NCBI RefSeq assembly: GCF_007990775.1
Contig: NZ_BJXB01000001.1
Coordinates: forward strand, 186,001 to 250,000
Reading direction: 5' to 3'
Length of the DNA stretch: 64,000 nucleotides
Origin: Deinococcus cellulosilyticus NBRC 106333 = KACC 11606
Lineage (GTDB): Bacteria > Deinococcota > Deinococci > Deinococcales > Deinococcaceae
The notes under the pieces were generated by a model. It saw nothing but the letters and a program-made list of their open reading frames with translations, ran no database searches and was not told the DNA's origin. Shown one piece after another: positions 33,862 through 43,050 of this stretch. The first letter of the stretch is position 1. Every line of letters starts with the position of its first letter. A program made the translations under genes and the position numbers.

Positions 33862-34044
33862 GTCTGGCGTTTCCTGTCAGGCATCAAAGTTCCTCCATGG
33901 TGCCAGTTCTGGACCAAAAGACCAAGAGGCCCTGATCTACTCAGGATCTTAACAACTCCCAAAAAACCCCTTAAAACCCCCAGTGCATACTTCCCATCAA
34001 GGTGAACGGCACCCCAGGGTGCAGCACCTGAAAGGAACACCACC

Positions 34045-34785
34045 ATGAAAACCAACCTTCGCAAATACCTGACCGCATCTCTCCTCGTTCTCGCCAGTGC
34101 CAGTTCTTTCTCTCTGGCCAACAGCAACACCACCGCACAAAAACAGTCCCAGAAGCAAACCCAGCAGGTCCAGAAGCCAGGACAGAAGCAAACCCAGAAC
34201 AGTCCTCAGGCCCAGATCAAACTGGAAGTGTCCTACTACGACGGCGATCCCATGAACGGCGGCAAGCTGATCAGGACCGTCACCTCACAACCCACCCGTG
34301 GCACTGCACCTTTCGCCGATGCACCAGACAACGCAAAATTCGCAGTGGTCAAAGACCCCCGTGGCAGCCACGTGATCGACCTCAGCAAACAGCCCGATCC
34401 TTCTCAGGGTCCAGATGACCGCCAGGGTGGACCCAGAGGCCCTCAGGGGGACATGAATGGCGGACCCAATGGCCAGGGCGGCAAATGGGACAGCAGAGGC
34501 CCAGGTGGACCCAACGGTGGGCAGGGCAAACCCGGCAACCTGCAAAAGCCCCAGCAAGGCCAGCAGGGCATGAAAGCCCCTCAGGAAGGCCGCAGAGGTT
34601 TCGGGCTCCTGGGTGGCGGCAAAGTGACCTTCTACGATGGTGACCCCCTGAATGGCGGCAAAGCCACAGCCACCTTTGACAGCACCGCCCAGAAAGCCGA
34701 AGTGGACGCCGCAGCCCAGAAAGCAAAATTTGCAGTGGTGGAACGCGGCAGTGGGAAAGTGATCATCGAGCTGGGGGCACGGTAA
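34045..34785 (+). CDS. Secreted protein with a duplicated YDGDP domain
   Basis: A 246-residue exported protein: signal peptide (about 1-28), a Gln/Lys-rich stretch, then two copies of a short beta-type module. Copy one (about 64-114) has YYDGDPMNGGKLI and NAKFAVVKDPRGSHVIDL; copy two (about 193-245) has FYDGDPLNGGKAT and KAKFAVVERGSGKVIIEL. They flank a Pro/Gly/Gln linker (about 118-190) with GPQGDMNGGPNGQGG. The module is unknown to me; the duplication is directly visible. AAAGGAA lies upstream of the ATG. Confidence 0.75.
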   Translation: MKTNLRKYLTASLLVLASASSFSLANSNTTAQKQSQKQTQQVQKPGQKQTQNSPQAQIKLEVSYYDGDPMNGGKLIRTVTSQPTRGTAPFADAPDNAKFAVVKDPRGSHVIDLSKQPDPSQGPDDRQGGPRGPQGDMNGGPNGQGGKWDSRGPGGPNGGQGKPGNLQKPQQGQQGMKAPQEGRRGFGLLGGGKVTFYDGDPLNGGKATATFDSTAQKAEVDAAAQKAKFAVVERGSGKVIIELGAR

Positions 34786-34789
34786 ATCC

Positions 34790-34910
34790 CCCCTGCCTTG
34801 AAGAAGGGGGTTGGTGGTTGTCTCAGCTGGAAACCGTTTCAGAGGCACACCCAGTCCCCCTTCCTTAAGGGAGACAGCTCCGAACGCAGTGCGGCGCAGG
34901 GGGATCTGAC
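34790..34910. repeat. Dispersed repeat, related to the glnS-glpK repeats
   Basis: Starts AATCCCCCCTGCC and contains, inverted, a diverged copy (34853-34906) with GGGAGACAGCTCCGAACGC and CAGGGGGATCT. The order of blocks matches the reverse complement of the repeat at 19297-19440. The first part can also fold as a weak terminator of the preceding gene. Confidence 0.5.
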
Positions 34911-34957
34911 CTGCAGTGCTCTCAAATGCACACCCTGCGCCTTTCACAGAAAGCGAA

Positions 34958-34963
34958 TAACAT
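34958..34963 (+). promoter_or_regulatory. Leaderless -10 box of the response-regulator gene
   Basis: TAACAT and six bases (CAAGAC) to the ATG at 34970. Confidence 0.5.
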
Positions 34964-34969
34964 CAAGAC

Positions 34970-35653
34970 ATGAGGACGATTCTGGTGGTTGAAGACAATG
35001 CCGGGGTGCGGGATCTTCTGAAGGAGTACCTGACGGAACAGGGCTACCGGGTGATCTGCAGCAACAATGGGCGGGAGGGGCTGTACACGGCCCGCCACCA
35101 TCCGCCGGACCTGATTTTGCTGGACATCATGATGCCGGAGATGGATGGTCTGGAGTTTTTGAAGGCGTTCCGCAAAACTTCGGACACCCCGATCATCTTC
35201 CTGACGGCGAAGGTGATGGAGCTCGACAAGGTGCTGGGTCTGGAACTCGGTGCAGACGATTACATCACCAAGCCGTTTTCGATGGCGGAGCTTCTGGCCC
35301 GCATCCGTGCGGTGATGCGCCGCACCGAGGGAACCCCCAGCAGACAGGTGTTTGAGTTTCCCGGTCTTTCACTGGACCGGGAGGCCCGAGTGGTGAAGGT
35401 TTCTGGCAAAACGGTGGACCTGACCCGTTCGGAGTTTGACCTGCTCAGCGTGTTTCTGGAGTCGCCTTCAAGGGTCTTCAAGCGCACAGAATTGCTGGAC
35501 CGGCTGCAGGAGGAGGACGCCCTGGCCTCTGAGCGGACCATTGATGTGCATGTGCGCAACCTGCGCAGCAAGATTGAGGAGGACCCCAGTCAACCGAGAC
35601 ACATCGTGACGGTGTTTGGGGTGGGGTACCGTTTCAATCCCGAGGAGGGATGA
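34970..35653 (+). CDS. OmpR/PhoB-family response regulator
   Basis: A 227-residue two-component regulator: receiver domain (residues 1-120) with phospho-acceptor D52 in LILLDIMMPEMDG, acidic pocket VVEDN, and K in YITKPFSMAELL; then a winged-helix DNA-binding domain ending in TIDVHVRNLRSKIEEDP and FGVGYRFNPEE. It is co-transcribed with the histidine kinase starting at the base after its stop codon. The stimulus is unknown. The secreted duplicated-domain protein lies just upstream but under a separate promoter. Confidence 0.95.
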   Translation: MRTILVVEDNAGVRDLLKEYLTEQGYRVICSNNGREGLYTARHHPPDLILLDIMMPEMDGLEFLKAFRKTSDTPIIFLTAKVMELDKVLGLELGADDYITKPFSMAELLARIRAVMRRTEGTPSRQVFEFPGLSLDREARVVKVSGKTVDLTRSEFDLLSVFLESPSRVFKRTELLDRLQEEDALASERTIDVHVRNLRSKIEEDPSQPRHIVTVFGVGYRFNPEEG

Positions 35654-36997
35654 ATGCGCATTTCTCTGGTCTGGAAGGTGATGGGGGCCTTTGTGCTGGT
35701 CAGTGTCCTGGGCGTGCTGAGCGTGGGTTTTTTTGCCCGGTACGTCACAGGGCAGCAGTTTGGGAAGTTTCAGGACCAGCAGCTTCTGAGCAATTATGCC
35801 AGCTTCGTGCAGGAGTATTACCGCCAGAACCAGTCTTTAGAAGGCCTTCCCAGAATTCCCAGGAACGGTCCCGGTCAGGGTCCGGTTTTTGTCGTTGCTG
35901 ATCCTTCTGGACGGGTGATGGCCGGAAACGAGAAGTACAAACCCGGGGTGGTGCTGCCACCAGATGCACTGAAGCACAGCACAGAACTGCTGGTGGATGG
36001 TCGGGTGATTGGTGAACTGGTGCTGCTGCCCAGAGACAGTGTTCTGCGGGACAATGGACCGGGACCCAGGGGGTTTGGACCAGGAGAGCGGGATGTGCTG
36101 TCCCAGATTTCCACGGCCATTCTGTATGCCATGCTGGCAACAGTGGTCGGTTCGGTGGTTCTGGGTGCATTGCTTTCACGGGTGCTGCTCGGGCCTGTCA
36201 GGAAACTTTCGGAGGCCATTCAACTCATGCGTGCAGGTCAGACCCCTCCTGCCCTGCACTCCCCTCCACAGGATGAACTGGGGGATGTGCTGGTGGCCTT
36301 TTCGGACATGAGCCATGAGGTGCACCATGCCAACCACCTGCGCAGGCAGATGACTGCGGACATCGCCCATGACCTGCAGACCCCCCTGACCGTGCTGAGG
36401 GGTTACCTGGAGGCCATGCAGGAAGGCACCCTGAAACCCACCCCGGAGCGCCTGAAAACGCTGCATCAGGAGGCTCAGCACCTGTCTGAACTCGTCGCAG
36501 ACCTGCGCACCCTGTCTCTGGCAGATGCGGGTGAACTGCAACTGCAAAAAGTGCCTCTGGACCCGGCAGAATTGTTGCAGGAGGCCCAGAACACCTTCCA
36601 TCATCTGGCTGAGACCGCTGGTGTCAAACTGGTCAGTGAAGTGGGCCCGGACGTGACTCCCACCCCGATGGACCCGACCCGCATGCTGCAGGTCATGAAA
36701 AACCTCATTGGAAACGCACTCAAGCACACGCCCGCAGGAGGGCAGATCCTGCTCAGGGCACAGAGCACGGACACCACCACCATCCTGACGGTGGAGGACA
36801 CCGGAAGTGGCATTTCCGGTGAAGCCCTCCCACTGATTTTCGAGCGTTTTTACCGTGCGGATGAATCCAGAAGCGGTCACAACAGCGGTCTGGGTCTGGC
36901 GATCTGCAAATCCATTGTGCAGGCGCATGGGGGCACCATTGGGGTGGAAAGCACCCCTGGGGAGGGCACCTGTTTCACCATGACTTTGCCCCGGTAA
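35654..36997 (+). CDS. HAMP-containing sensor histidine kinase
   Basis: A 447-residue membrane kinase partner of the preceding regulator. TM1 (about 5-27, [21 protein letters not shown]), a periplasmic sensor of about 120 residues rich in Gly/Pro/Asn, TM2 (about 155-178), HAMP, then the dimerisation helix with phospho-accepting H239 in [15 protein letters not shown] and the ATPase lobe ([50 protein letters not shown]). GGAGG precedes the ATG, which directly follows the upstream TGA. The periplasmic domain is not one I recognise. Confidence 0.94.
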   Translation: MRISLVWKVMGAFVLVSVLGVLSVGFFARYVTGQQFGKFQDQQLLSNYASFVQEYYRQNQSLEGLPRIPRNGPGQGPVFVVADPSGRVMAGNEKYKPGVVLPPDALKHSTELLVDGRVIGELVLLPRDSVLRDNGPGPRGFGPGERDVLSQISTAILYAMLATVVGSVVLGALLSRVLLGPVRKLSEAIQLMRAGQTPPALHSPPQDELGDVLVAFSDMSHEVHHANHLRRQMTADIAHDLQTPLTVLRGYLEAMQEGTLKPTPERLKTLHQEAQHLSELVADLRTLSLADAGELQLQKVPLDPAELLQEAQNTFHHLAETAGVKLVSEVGPDVTPTPMDPTRMLQVMKNLIGNALKHTPAGGQILLRAQSTDTTTILTVEDTGSGISGEALPLIFERFYRADESRSGHNSGLGLAICKSIVQAHGGTIGVESTPGEGTCFTMTLPR

Positions 36998-37213
36998 CAC
37001 ACCCCTTCTGGAAACACAACAATGGGAGCGTTCACATCTGTGCGTGATGCTCTGGTTTCTGAAAAATGAAAAACAAAAGCTCTAAAAGGGGCACTTTCTG
37101 TGATTTAAAACGCTTCAAATTCCGTAAACATGTTATAAATAAAGACACAGTACGCATTCACTTGCAAACCCCTCCTGACTGGAGGATCTTTCCGATGTTC
37201 AAAAGGTGAGGCT

Positions 37214-38509
37214 GTGGCTCTGGATGGGATTGTCAACTCAGATGGAATGCTCATCTACCAGGGTGAACGCCTGCGCGCTTTGCTGAAGACAGAGCAAGAG
37301 GTCCGGGTTCACCTCGGACCAGACCATCAGGTGTCTTTCGAGCACGCCCAACAGAACATCCTCACCGTTGAAGCCTGCATGGTTCCCATTCCCAGCACTG
37401 ACCTGTGGGGTCTGAAACTGTTGCAGTTCACCTCCTCCTATCAGGCACTGCATGATGCTGCATACACCGACCTGCTGACCGGGCTGGGCAACCGGCGGGC
37501 CTTTGAAGAGGCCCTCAAACACTTTGCCCAGCAGGAAGCTCCTCTGGCTCTGGTGATTCTCGATCTGGATGGACTGAAGGCCTTCAATGACCTGCACGGC
37601 CATGCACAGGGAGACGCCTTTCTGAAACTGGTGGCAGTTGCCCTGCAATCCCAGTTGCGAACCGGAGACCGCGCCTACCGTATCGGTGGGGACGAATTTG
37701 CCCTGATCCTGCAGGGTCTGGAAGCAGCAGAGGTGCACGTGGTGTTTGAGGCCATGCAGGAGATCCGCACCCAACTGAGAAGCAGCCCGTTTCGAGGAGG
37801 GGACATCAGTGCAGGGGTGGCTTTCCATCCCAGGGAATCCGCAGGAGATGCCCGCATCCTCACCCGTCTCGCCGACGAACGCATGTATGAGCAGAAACGT
37901 TCCCGGGGCAAGTCAGACCACGGGCATCTGGTGGGCACCATCAACCGCCATGCAGTGATCCGGGGCATGGGGGCCACCCTGGATGTGCTGCTGGCAAAAC
38001 AGGTTCCTGGGCCTGAATACTGGCAACTGATGCTGGACTATGCCATTCAGATGGTTCCAAGCGCCCAGGCCGGAAGCCTGGACTTGTGGGATGGACAGGC
38101 TTTCATCAAGGTGGCGCAACTGGGCTTTGAAGATGACATTCTGGGGCTGGAGCTGAGCCCGCAGGCACAACTGATCTGGTATGGCAGCAGCAGAGAACAA
38201 TGGATGAATGGGGTTCCCCGCATTCTCCGGGAGGTTCCCACCATTTCTTCCACGTCTTTTTTCAGTGCAGAGGTCTCAGGTGATCCTGACCGCATTGAGG
38301 TCTTTGAAGAATCCGGGCGGCTTGGTGAAATCCAGTGCACCCTGAATGCACCCATCACCCACCAGGGGAAGGTGTATGGACACCTGAACCTCGACAATTT
38401 CGTCAGCAATCAGGCCTTCAACAAGGACAGTTTGCAGGTGACAGTTGAGCTCATTCGCCTGTGCGCCACAGTGTGTTACAACCTCAACCTACCGGCTTAT
38501 CTCCCCTGA
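37214..38509 (+). CDS. Diguanylate cyclase with C-terminal GAF domain
   Basis: A 431-residue cytoplasmic GGDEF protein that should make cyclic di-GMP. An N-terminal PAS-like stretch (about 1-85) precedes the cyclase domain (about 90-240) with the intact active site GGDEF at 158-162 and an inhibitory-site RxxD at 149-152, five residues upstream. The C-terminal half resembles a GAF domain (SLDLWDGQAFIKVAQLGFEDDI, HQGKVYGHLNLDNFVSNQAF). A GAF after the cyclase is the reverse of the common order. The GTG start follows AGGTGAGG. Its 3' end overlaps the convergent hybrid-kinase gene of the phytochrome operon by 21 bp. Confidence 0.85.
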   Translation: MALDGIVNSDGMLIYQGERLRALLKTEQEVRVHLGPDHQVSFEHAQQNILTVEACMVPIPSTDLWGLKLLQFTSSYQALHDAAYTDLLTGLGNRRAFEEALKHFAQQEAPLALVILDLDGLKAFNDLHGHAQGDAFLKLVAVALQSQLRTGDRAYRIGGDEFALILQGLEAAEVHVVFEAMQEIRTQLRSSPFRGGDISAGVAFHPRESAGDARILTRLADERMYEQKRSRGKSDHGHLVGTINRHAVIRGMGATLDVLLAKQVPGPEYWQLMLDYAIQMVPSAQAGSLDLWDGQAFIKVAQLGFEDDILGLELSPQAQLIWYGSSREQWMNGVPRILREVPTISSTSFFSAEVSGDPDRIEVFEESGRLGEIQCTLNAPITHQGKVYGHLNLDNFVSNQAFNKDSLQVTVELIRLCATVCYNLNLPAYLP

Positions 38510-40357
38510 GGGAACAGGGTCTTCTTCGGGATCAAGCAGGGGCAGTTCAATGGACACCGTGGTGCCCTGGCCGGGCAAGGAGGTCAGGTGGATGGTCCCT
38601 TCGTGGGCCTCCACAATCCATTTGGCAATCGGCAGTCCCAGTCCGGTCCCCCCAGGATCAGCTTCACGGGAGAATTGCCCCCGATAGAAGCGCTCAAAGA
38701 CCCTGGGCAGGTCCTCTTCACGGATGCCCATTCCACTGTCCTGCACCCAGATGCATGCGTGCTCATTGTGGATTCTGGCCCCCACAGCCACTGTGCCGCC
38801 TGTGGGGGTGTATTTGGCGGCATTTTCCAGCAGAATCACCATCACCTGTTTCAGGCGATCGTAATCCCCCATGACGGTGATGCCCTCCAGCTGAATGGTG
38901 ACCTGATGGTTCTGCAACTGGAAGGAAACCGCCTGCACCGCATCTGCAATGACCTCCTCAAGGTCGAGAGGATCACGGCGGATCAATGCGCCAGAGTCAC
39001 CCTTGGCAAGGGCCAGCATGTCCTGCACGAGGCGGCTCAGGCGGGTGGCTTCTCTGGCCACATCTGCAAGGGCTTCTTCTTTGTCCTCATCTGGCATGTT
39101 GGAGTAACGGTGGATCAGGTCCAGGTTGCCCTGAATGGCGGTCAGGGGCGCCCGAAGTTCATGGGCCGCATCGTTCACGAAGCGCTGCTGGGCCTGGGAA
39201 ATCTCCCGCAGGGCAAGTTCAGCCTCTTTCAGATCCGTGATGTCAATCAGGGCACCCGAAATCACCGTGTGATTGGCCCCATGCTCCACCCGTCCCCGGC
39301 TCATGATCCAGCGAACCGTCCCCTCCTGACGCAGCACACGCATCTCAAGTTCAAAAGGCTCCCCCTCCCGGATGGCTGCTTTCAGCTGTTCTTTCACCCG
39401 GGGCAGGTCTTCCCCATGCACCTGGCTGAGGAAGTGATCCATGCTGGTGTCTCCAGAGTTCCCCCGGAACCCCAGAATCCTGTCGGTCTGTCCAAACCAG
39501 CTGATCTTGCGGGTTCGGCTGTCCCACTCCCAGGTTCCAACGCGGGTCGCTTCGAGGGTCATGTTCAATCGGGACTGGCTTTGTTGCAGCAAAATGGAGG
39601 TCTGTTTGCTGCGGGTGATGTCGGTGACGGTGATCCCCACCCACTGGACATGCCCGGCCTGGGTTTTCACCGGGTAGACGCTGCACAGCCAGTGCTTCGA
39701 GTCGGTCCCCTGCATGGAGTTGATTTCCAGGTCCCGGTAGCTTTTTCCGGAGAAGAGCACCCGCTGGCACATCCACTCCAGTTGCTGGATGAGTGGGCTC
39801 TGGATGTCCCGGCAGTGTTTTCCCTGCATCTCTTCAGCCCTGCGGCCTGCAAGCTCTGCCAGGGTGCTGTTCACATGCAGGAAATGCAGCTCTGGGTCCA
39901 GCAGGGCCATGCCCACGGGAGCCTCCTGAATCATGGTGCTCAGTTGAGCCTGGGTGCTGAGCAGGGCGGTCTGCAGCTGGTGCCTTTCCAGGGCATTTTT
40001 GATGGTGCGTTCCAGCATGCTGGCGTTCAATTTATTCTTGTTCAGGAAGTCCAGTGCTCCTGCCTTCATGGCTGAGACTGCTGTGGTCTCATCGGCGCTG
40101 CCCGTCAGGACAATCACAGCAGGCTTTTTCACCATGTCCTGGAGCTGGTCCAGGAATTCCAGACCCGTCATGTCCGGAAGCTGGATGTCCAGAAAGACCA
40201 GGTCCACCTCAGCGACCCGCACGCTCCGCAGACCATCGTGTCCATAAGACGCATGGATCACCGTGGGATTCAGGTCTGCAAGACGTTTGAGGTGGCGCTG
40301 CAGGATTTCCACATCGGTGGGACTGTCCTCGACAATCAGGATTCTCAGGCCGTCCAT
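38489..40357 (-). CDS. REC-PAS-PAS histidine kinase
   Basis: A 622-residue soluble kinase with an N-terminal receiver (D57 in LVFLDIQLPDMTG), two PAS domains (about 130-250 with MIQEAPVGMALLDPELHFL, and 255-380 with RVGTWEWDSRTRKISWFG and a PAC tail GALIDITDLKEAE), then a kinase core: H399 in NDAAHELRAPLTAIQGN and NAAKYTPTGGT, SGMGIREEDLPRVFERF, GGTGLGLPIAKWIVEAH. A receiver at the N-terminus of a kinase suits it to accept phosphate in a relay, here probably from the phytochrome/Rcp pair. Last gene of the operon, overlapping the Rcp gene by 13 bp. Confidence 0.92.
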   Translation of the reverse strand: MDGLRILIVEDSPTDVEILQRHLKRLADLNPTVIHASYGHDGLRSVRVAEVDLVFLDIQLPDMTGLEFLDQLQDMVKKPAVIVLTGSADETTAVSAMKAGALDFLNKNKLNASMLERTIKNALERHQLQTALLSTQAQLSTMIQEAPVGMALLDPELHFLHVNSTLAELAGRRAEEMQGKHCRDIQSPLIQQLEWMCQRVLFSGKSYRDLEINSMQGTDSKHWLCSVYPVKTQAGHVQWVGITVTDITRSKQTSILLQQSQSRLNMTLEATRVGTWEWDSRTRKISWFGQTDRILGFRGNSGDTSMDHFLSQVHGEDLPRVKEQLKAAIREGEPFELEMRVLRQEGTVRWIMSRGRVEHGANHTVISGALIDITDLKEAELALREISQAQQRFVNDAAHELRAPLTAIQGNLDLIHRYSNMPDEDKEEALADVAREATRLSRLVQDMLALAKGDSGALIRRDPLDLEEVIADAVQAVSFQLQNHQVTIQLEGITVMGDYDRLKQVMVILLENAAKYTPTGGTVAVGARIHNEHACIWVQDSGMGIREEDLPRVFERFYRGQFSREADPGGTGLGLPIAKWIVEAHEGTIHLTSLPGQGTTVSIELPLLDPEEDPVPSGEISR

Positions 40358-40782
40358 GGCTGCACCTGCTCGGGCAGGACCACACGGTCCAGCCAGTAGT
40401 CCATCATCACCTGCACGTCTTTCACAAAATTCAGGGTGTCCAGGGATTTCTTCAGGTAACTGTTGACGCCCAGGTTGTAACAGGTGTCCACATCTGTGGG
40501 GTGTTCAGAGGTGGTCAGCACGATCACCGGGATGGTCCTGAGCACAGGGTCGGCCTTCATGGTCCTGAGGATCTCCAGGCCGCCCATGCCGGGCAGGTTG
40601 AGGTCCAGGACCATCACAAAGGGCCAGTGTTCGGTGGCCTTTTCCTGCAAAAAGGGAATCACCCGATCTCCAGTGGCAATGCGAACCACAGGATTCTTTC
40701 GTCCTGAGCGTTTGAGGGCCCAGCAGAACACGTCATGGTCCTGGTCACTGTCTTCAACTGCCACAATCTGCCGTCCCTGCAC
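40345..40782 (-). CDS. Rcp-type single-domain response regulator
   Basis: A 145-residue receiver without output domain, of the type paired with phytochromes. Acidic pair VEDSDQD, phospho-acceptor D60 in MVLDLNLPGMGG, and the conserved T and K in VLTTSEHPTD and YLKKSLD. The GTG start follows AGGGGT five bases upstream and sits three bases after the phytochrome stop. It should receive phosphate from the phytochrome kinase and act by protein contact. The ATG of the next gene (REC-PAS-PAS kinase) lies inside its 3' end. Confidence 0.92.
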   Translation of the reverse strand: MQGRQIVAVEDSDQDHDVFCWALKRSGRKNPVVRIATGDRVIPFLQEKATEHWPFVMVLDLNLPGMGGLEILRTMKADPVLRTIPVIVLTTSEHPTDVDTCYNLGVNSYLKKSLDTLNFVKDVQVMMDYWLDRVVLPEQVQPWTA

Positions 40783-40785
40783 GTC

Positions 40786-43050
40786 TTACCCCTGTCCTGT
40801 GAGTGTGAAATAGAAGGTGCTGCCCTGTCCCTCGACAGATTCCACCCACAACCTGCCCCCGTGCCGCTCGATGATTTTCTGGGCAATGCTGAGCCCTGCC
40901 CCGGTCCCTCCGCCATAGGCATCCTGGGTGTGCAGGCGCTTGAAGAACCTGAAAATGGTCTCAAAGTGCTGGGCTGGAATCCCGATCCCATTGTCTCTGA
41001 CATACAGCACCGGACCTGTCAGGTCTGCTCCAAAATGTTCTGCAGCTTCCTGCGCTTCAAAGTGGCCCAGTTCCACTGTGGGCACCGGGCTCTGGTTGTA
41101 TTTCACACCATTGCTGATGAGGTTGTTGAAAACCTCCCCAAGGCGCACTGCATCTGCCACCGCCTCGGGCAGCCTGCGTGGAATCAGCACCTGGGCATTT
41201 CTGCGCTCCAGACTGGGTTTCAGCAGGTCAATGGTGTCGAGGGCCACTTCATGAAGGTCCACCTTGCGCACTGCATAGTCCACCCGACCCACCCGGGAGT
41301 AGCTCAGCAGTGAATCGATCAGGCTTTCCAGACGCTGGGTGAGGCGCACCATGGTTTCCAGTTTGTGTCTGGCATCGTCTTCCAGCTGGTCCATGTAATC
41401 TTCAGAGAGCATCACCGCATAGTGGTGCAGCCCTCTCAGAGGCTCTTTGAGATCGTGGGACGCCACATAGGCAAAGGCATCGAGTTCGGTGTTGGATTTT
41501 TCCAGTCTGGCGTTCAGCTGTTGCAATTCCTCGGTGCGGCGCAGCACCACGTCCAGTGACGACCTGTGCAGTTCTCGCACCGCCGAGGTCTCCATGTCCA
41601 GCCAGGGTTCACTGCGGCCATGCACTGTCTGCTGCCAGGCTTCGAAAGATTTTCGGGGAGACAGGCGCTCCCCATCTGCAGAAACCATCTTGTCAGGATT
41701 TCCCCCCCAGGTGACCTGTTGCACCACTTCTGTGCGGAACCACAGGATCAGCTCTGGATGGCTTCTGGACAGCACCAGAGACAGCACCCCTGCGCTGCTG
41801 CCAAAATCCAGTTCAGCCCACTCCTCCCTCAGGTGATCGGTGGCATACACACGGCCTTTTTCGGCGATCAGGGGAATCCAGTCCTTCAGGATTTCCTGCG
41901 AGGGCACCATCCCCAGGGTGGTGATGCGTTCCCCACTGACCACCACCAGTCCTTCACAGCGCACCAGGGTGTAAAGTTCCTGGGCGAGGTCATGAAAAGC
42001 GTGTTCAACCTGCGGCGTGCTCGCGAGGTACTCCACAATTCTGGCTGCACTGGACTGCATGTTCTTTTCCAGCTGACCATGCTCATGGTCTGCCTTGCTG
42101 GACAGTTGCAGGCTCAGCATCTGGCCCAGAAACTCACACATGGCCCTGACGCTGTAACTGAGCACCTTGGGGCTGTTGTGGTGGCAGGCAATCAGGCCCC
42201 ACAGTTCCCCATCTTTGAGGATGGACACGGACATGGATGCCCCCACCCCCATGTTCCTGAGGTATTCCAGATGAATGGGGGACACACTGCGCAGATAGCA
42301 GTAACTCATGTCCAGGGGTTGCGGCCCCTGACCCTGGTACGAGAGCAGAGGAACCGGGGTGTAATCCGAGCTGCCAATCACCCGGATGTGGTTCATCACG
42401 TACAATGCACGGGCCTGTTTCGGGATGTCAGAGGCCGGGTAGCGCAGCCCCAGAAAAGACTCCATTCCCTGTGAAAATTCCTCGGCAATCACCTGCCCGG
42501 TGCCATCCTGGGCGAACTGGTAGATCATCACCCGGTCATACCCGGTCAGCTGCCGCACCTCTCTTGCCAGACGCTCACAGGCCTGTTGCAGGGTGGGAGC
42601 GGCACTGACCCGGTTCATGATGCTGCTCATCTGGCGGTAGCGGTCCGACCATTCTGCAGCGGGTGGAGTGGGCTCCAGCTCCAGAATCACCCAGCCGTCT
42701 TTGCGGTGGGCCACGGCATCAAAAAGCACTCCATGGCTGAAACGCAAGGGAAAAACAAAAAGCGGGTTGGTTTCCAGATCGTCCCGGTTCAATGCCTCCT
42801 GGAAGGCCCGAAGCTGTTCCTCGCCCATGAATTCCTGAATGGTCACATCCAGCAGTCTCTCGGGAGAAAGACCCAGCAGGGCGTCCACATTGGCACTGAC
42901 CTGCACAATCCGGAAATCTTCTTCCTGCATGACCAGCATCACACCATGGGGCTGAATCAGACCGGGGGTGTGGATGGGCTCACGGTCACAGTTGGTCAGG
43001 TCTATGGGGCTGTCTGGAGGAAGCAGGTCCAGATTTTCAAGGGGTTTCAT
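40786..43050 (-). CDS. bphP: Bacteriophytochrome histidine kinase
   Basis: A 754-residue red/far-red photoreceptor kinase in the PAS-GAF-PHY-kinase order. The biliverdin-attaching cysteine is C21 in LTNCDREPIHTPGLIQPHG; the GAF domain has RYPASDIPKQAR with the aspartate of the PASDIP motif and the histidines of SPIHLEYLRNMG and LIACHHNS; the PHY tongue has WGG and PRKSF. The kinase has H532 in AYVASHDLKEPLRGLHH and GIGIPAQHFETIFRFF. All chromophore-site landmarks are present, so light sensing is expected. It overlaps the heme-oxygenase gene by 4 bp, which would supply biliverdin. Confidence 0.97.
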   Translation of the reverse strand: MKPLENLDLLPPDSPIDLTNCDREPIHTPGLIQPHGVMLVMQEEDFRIVQVSANVDALLGLSPERLLDVTIQEFMGEEQLRAFQEALNRDDLETNPLFVFPLRFSHGVLFDAVAHRKDGWVILELEPTPPAAEWSDRYRQMSSIMNRVSAAPTLQQACERLAREVRQLTGYDRVMIYQFAQDGTGQVIAEEFSQGMESFLGLRYPASDIPKQARALYVMNHIRVIGSSDYTPVPLLSYQGQGPQPLDMSYCYLRSVSPIHLEYLRNMGVGASMSVSILKDGELWGLIACHHNSPKVLSYSVRAMCEFLGQMLSLQLSSKADHEHGQLEKNMQSSAARIVEYLASTPQVEHAFHDLAQELYTLVRCEGLVVVSGERITTLGMVPSQEILKDWIPLIAEKGRVYATDHLREEWAELDFGSSAGVLSLVLSRSHPELILWFRTEVVQQVTWGGNPDKMVSADGERLSPRKSFEAWQQTVHGRSEPWLDMETSAVRELHRSSLDVVLRRTEELQQLNARLEKSNTELDAFAYVASHDLKEPLRGLHHYAVMLSEDYMDQLEDDARHKLETMVRLTQRLESLIDSLLSYSRVGRVDYAVRKVDLHEVALDTIDLLKPSLERRNAQVLIPRRLPEAVADAVRLGEVFNNLISNGVKYNQSPVPTVELGHFEAQEAAEHFGADLTGPVLYVRDNGIGIPAQHFETIFRFFKRLHTQDAYGGGTGAGLSIAQKIIERHGGRLWVESVEGQGSTFYFTLTGQG

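Noticed and set aside
37060..37150. tRNA or small RNA in the AT-rich gap before the GGDEF gene
   Set aside because: No cloverleaf or stable hairpin; the stretch reads as an ordinary promoter region.
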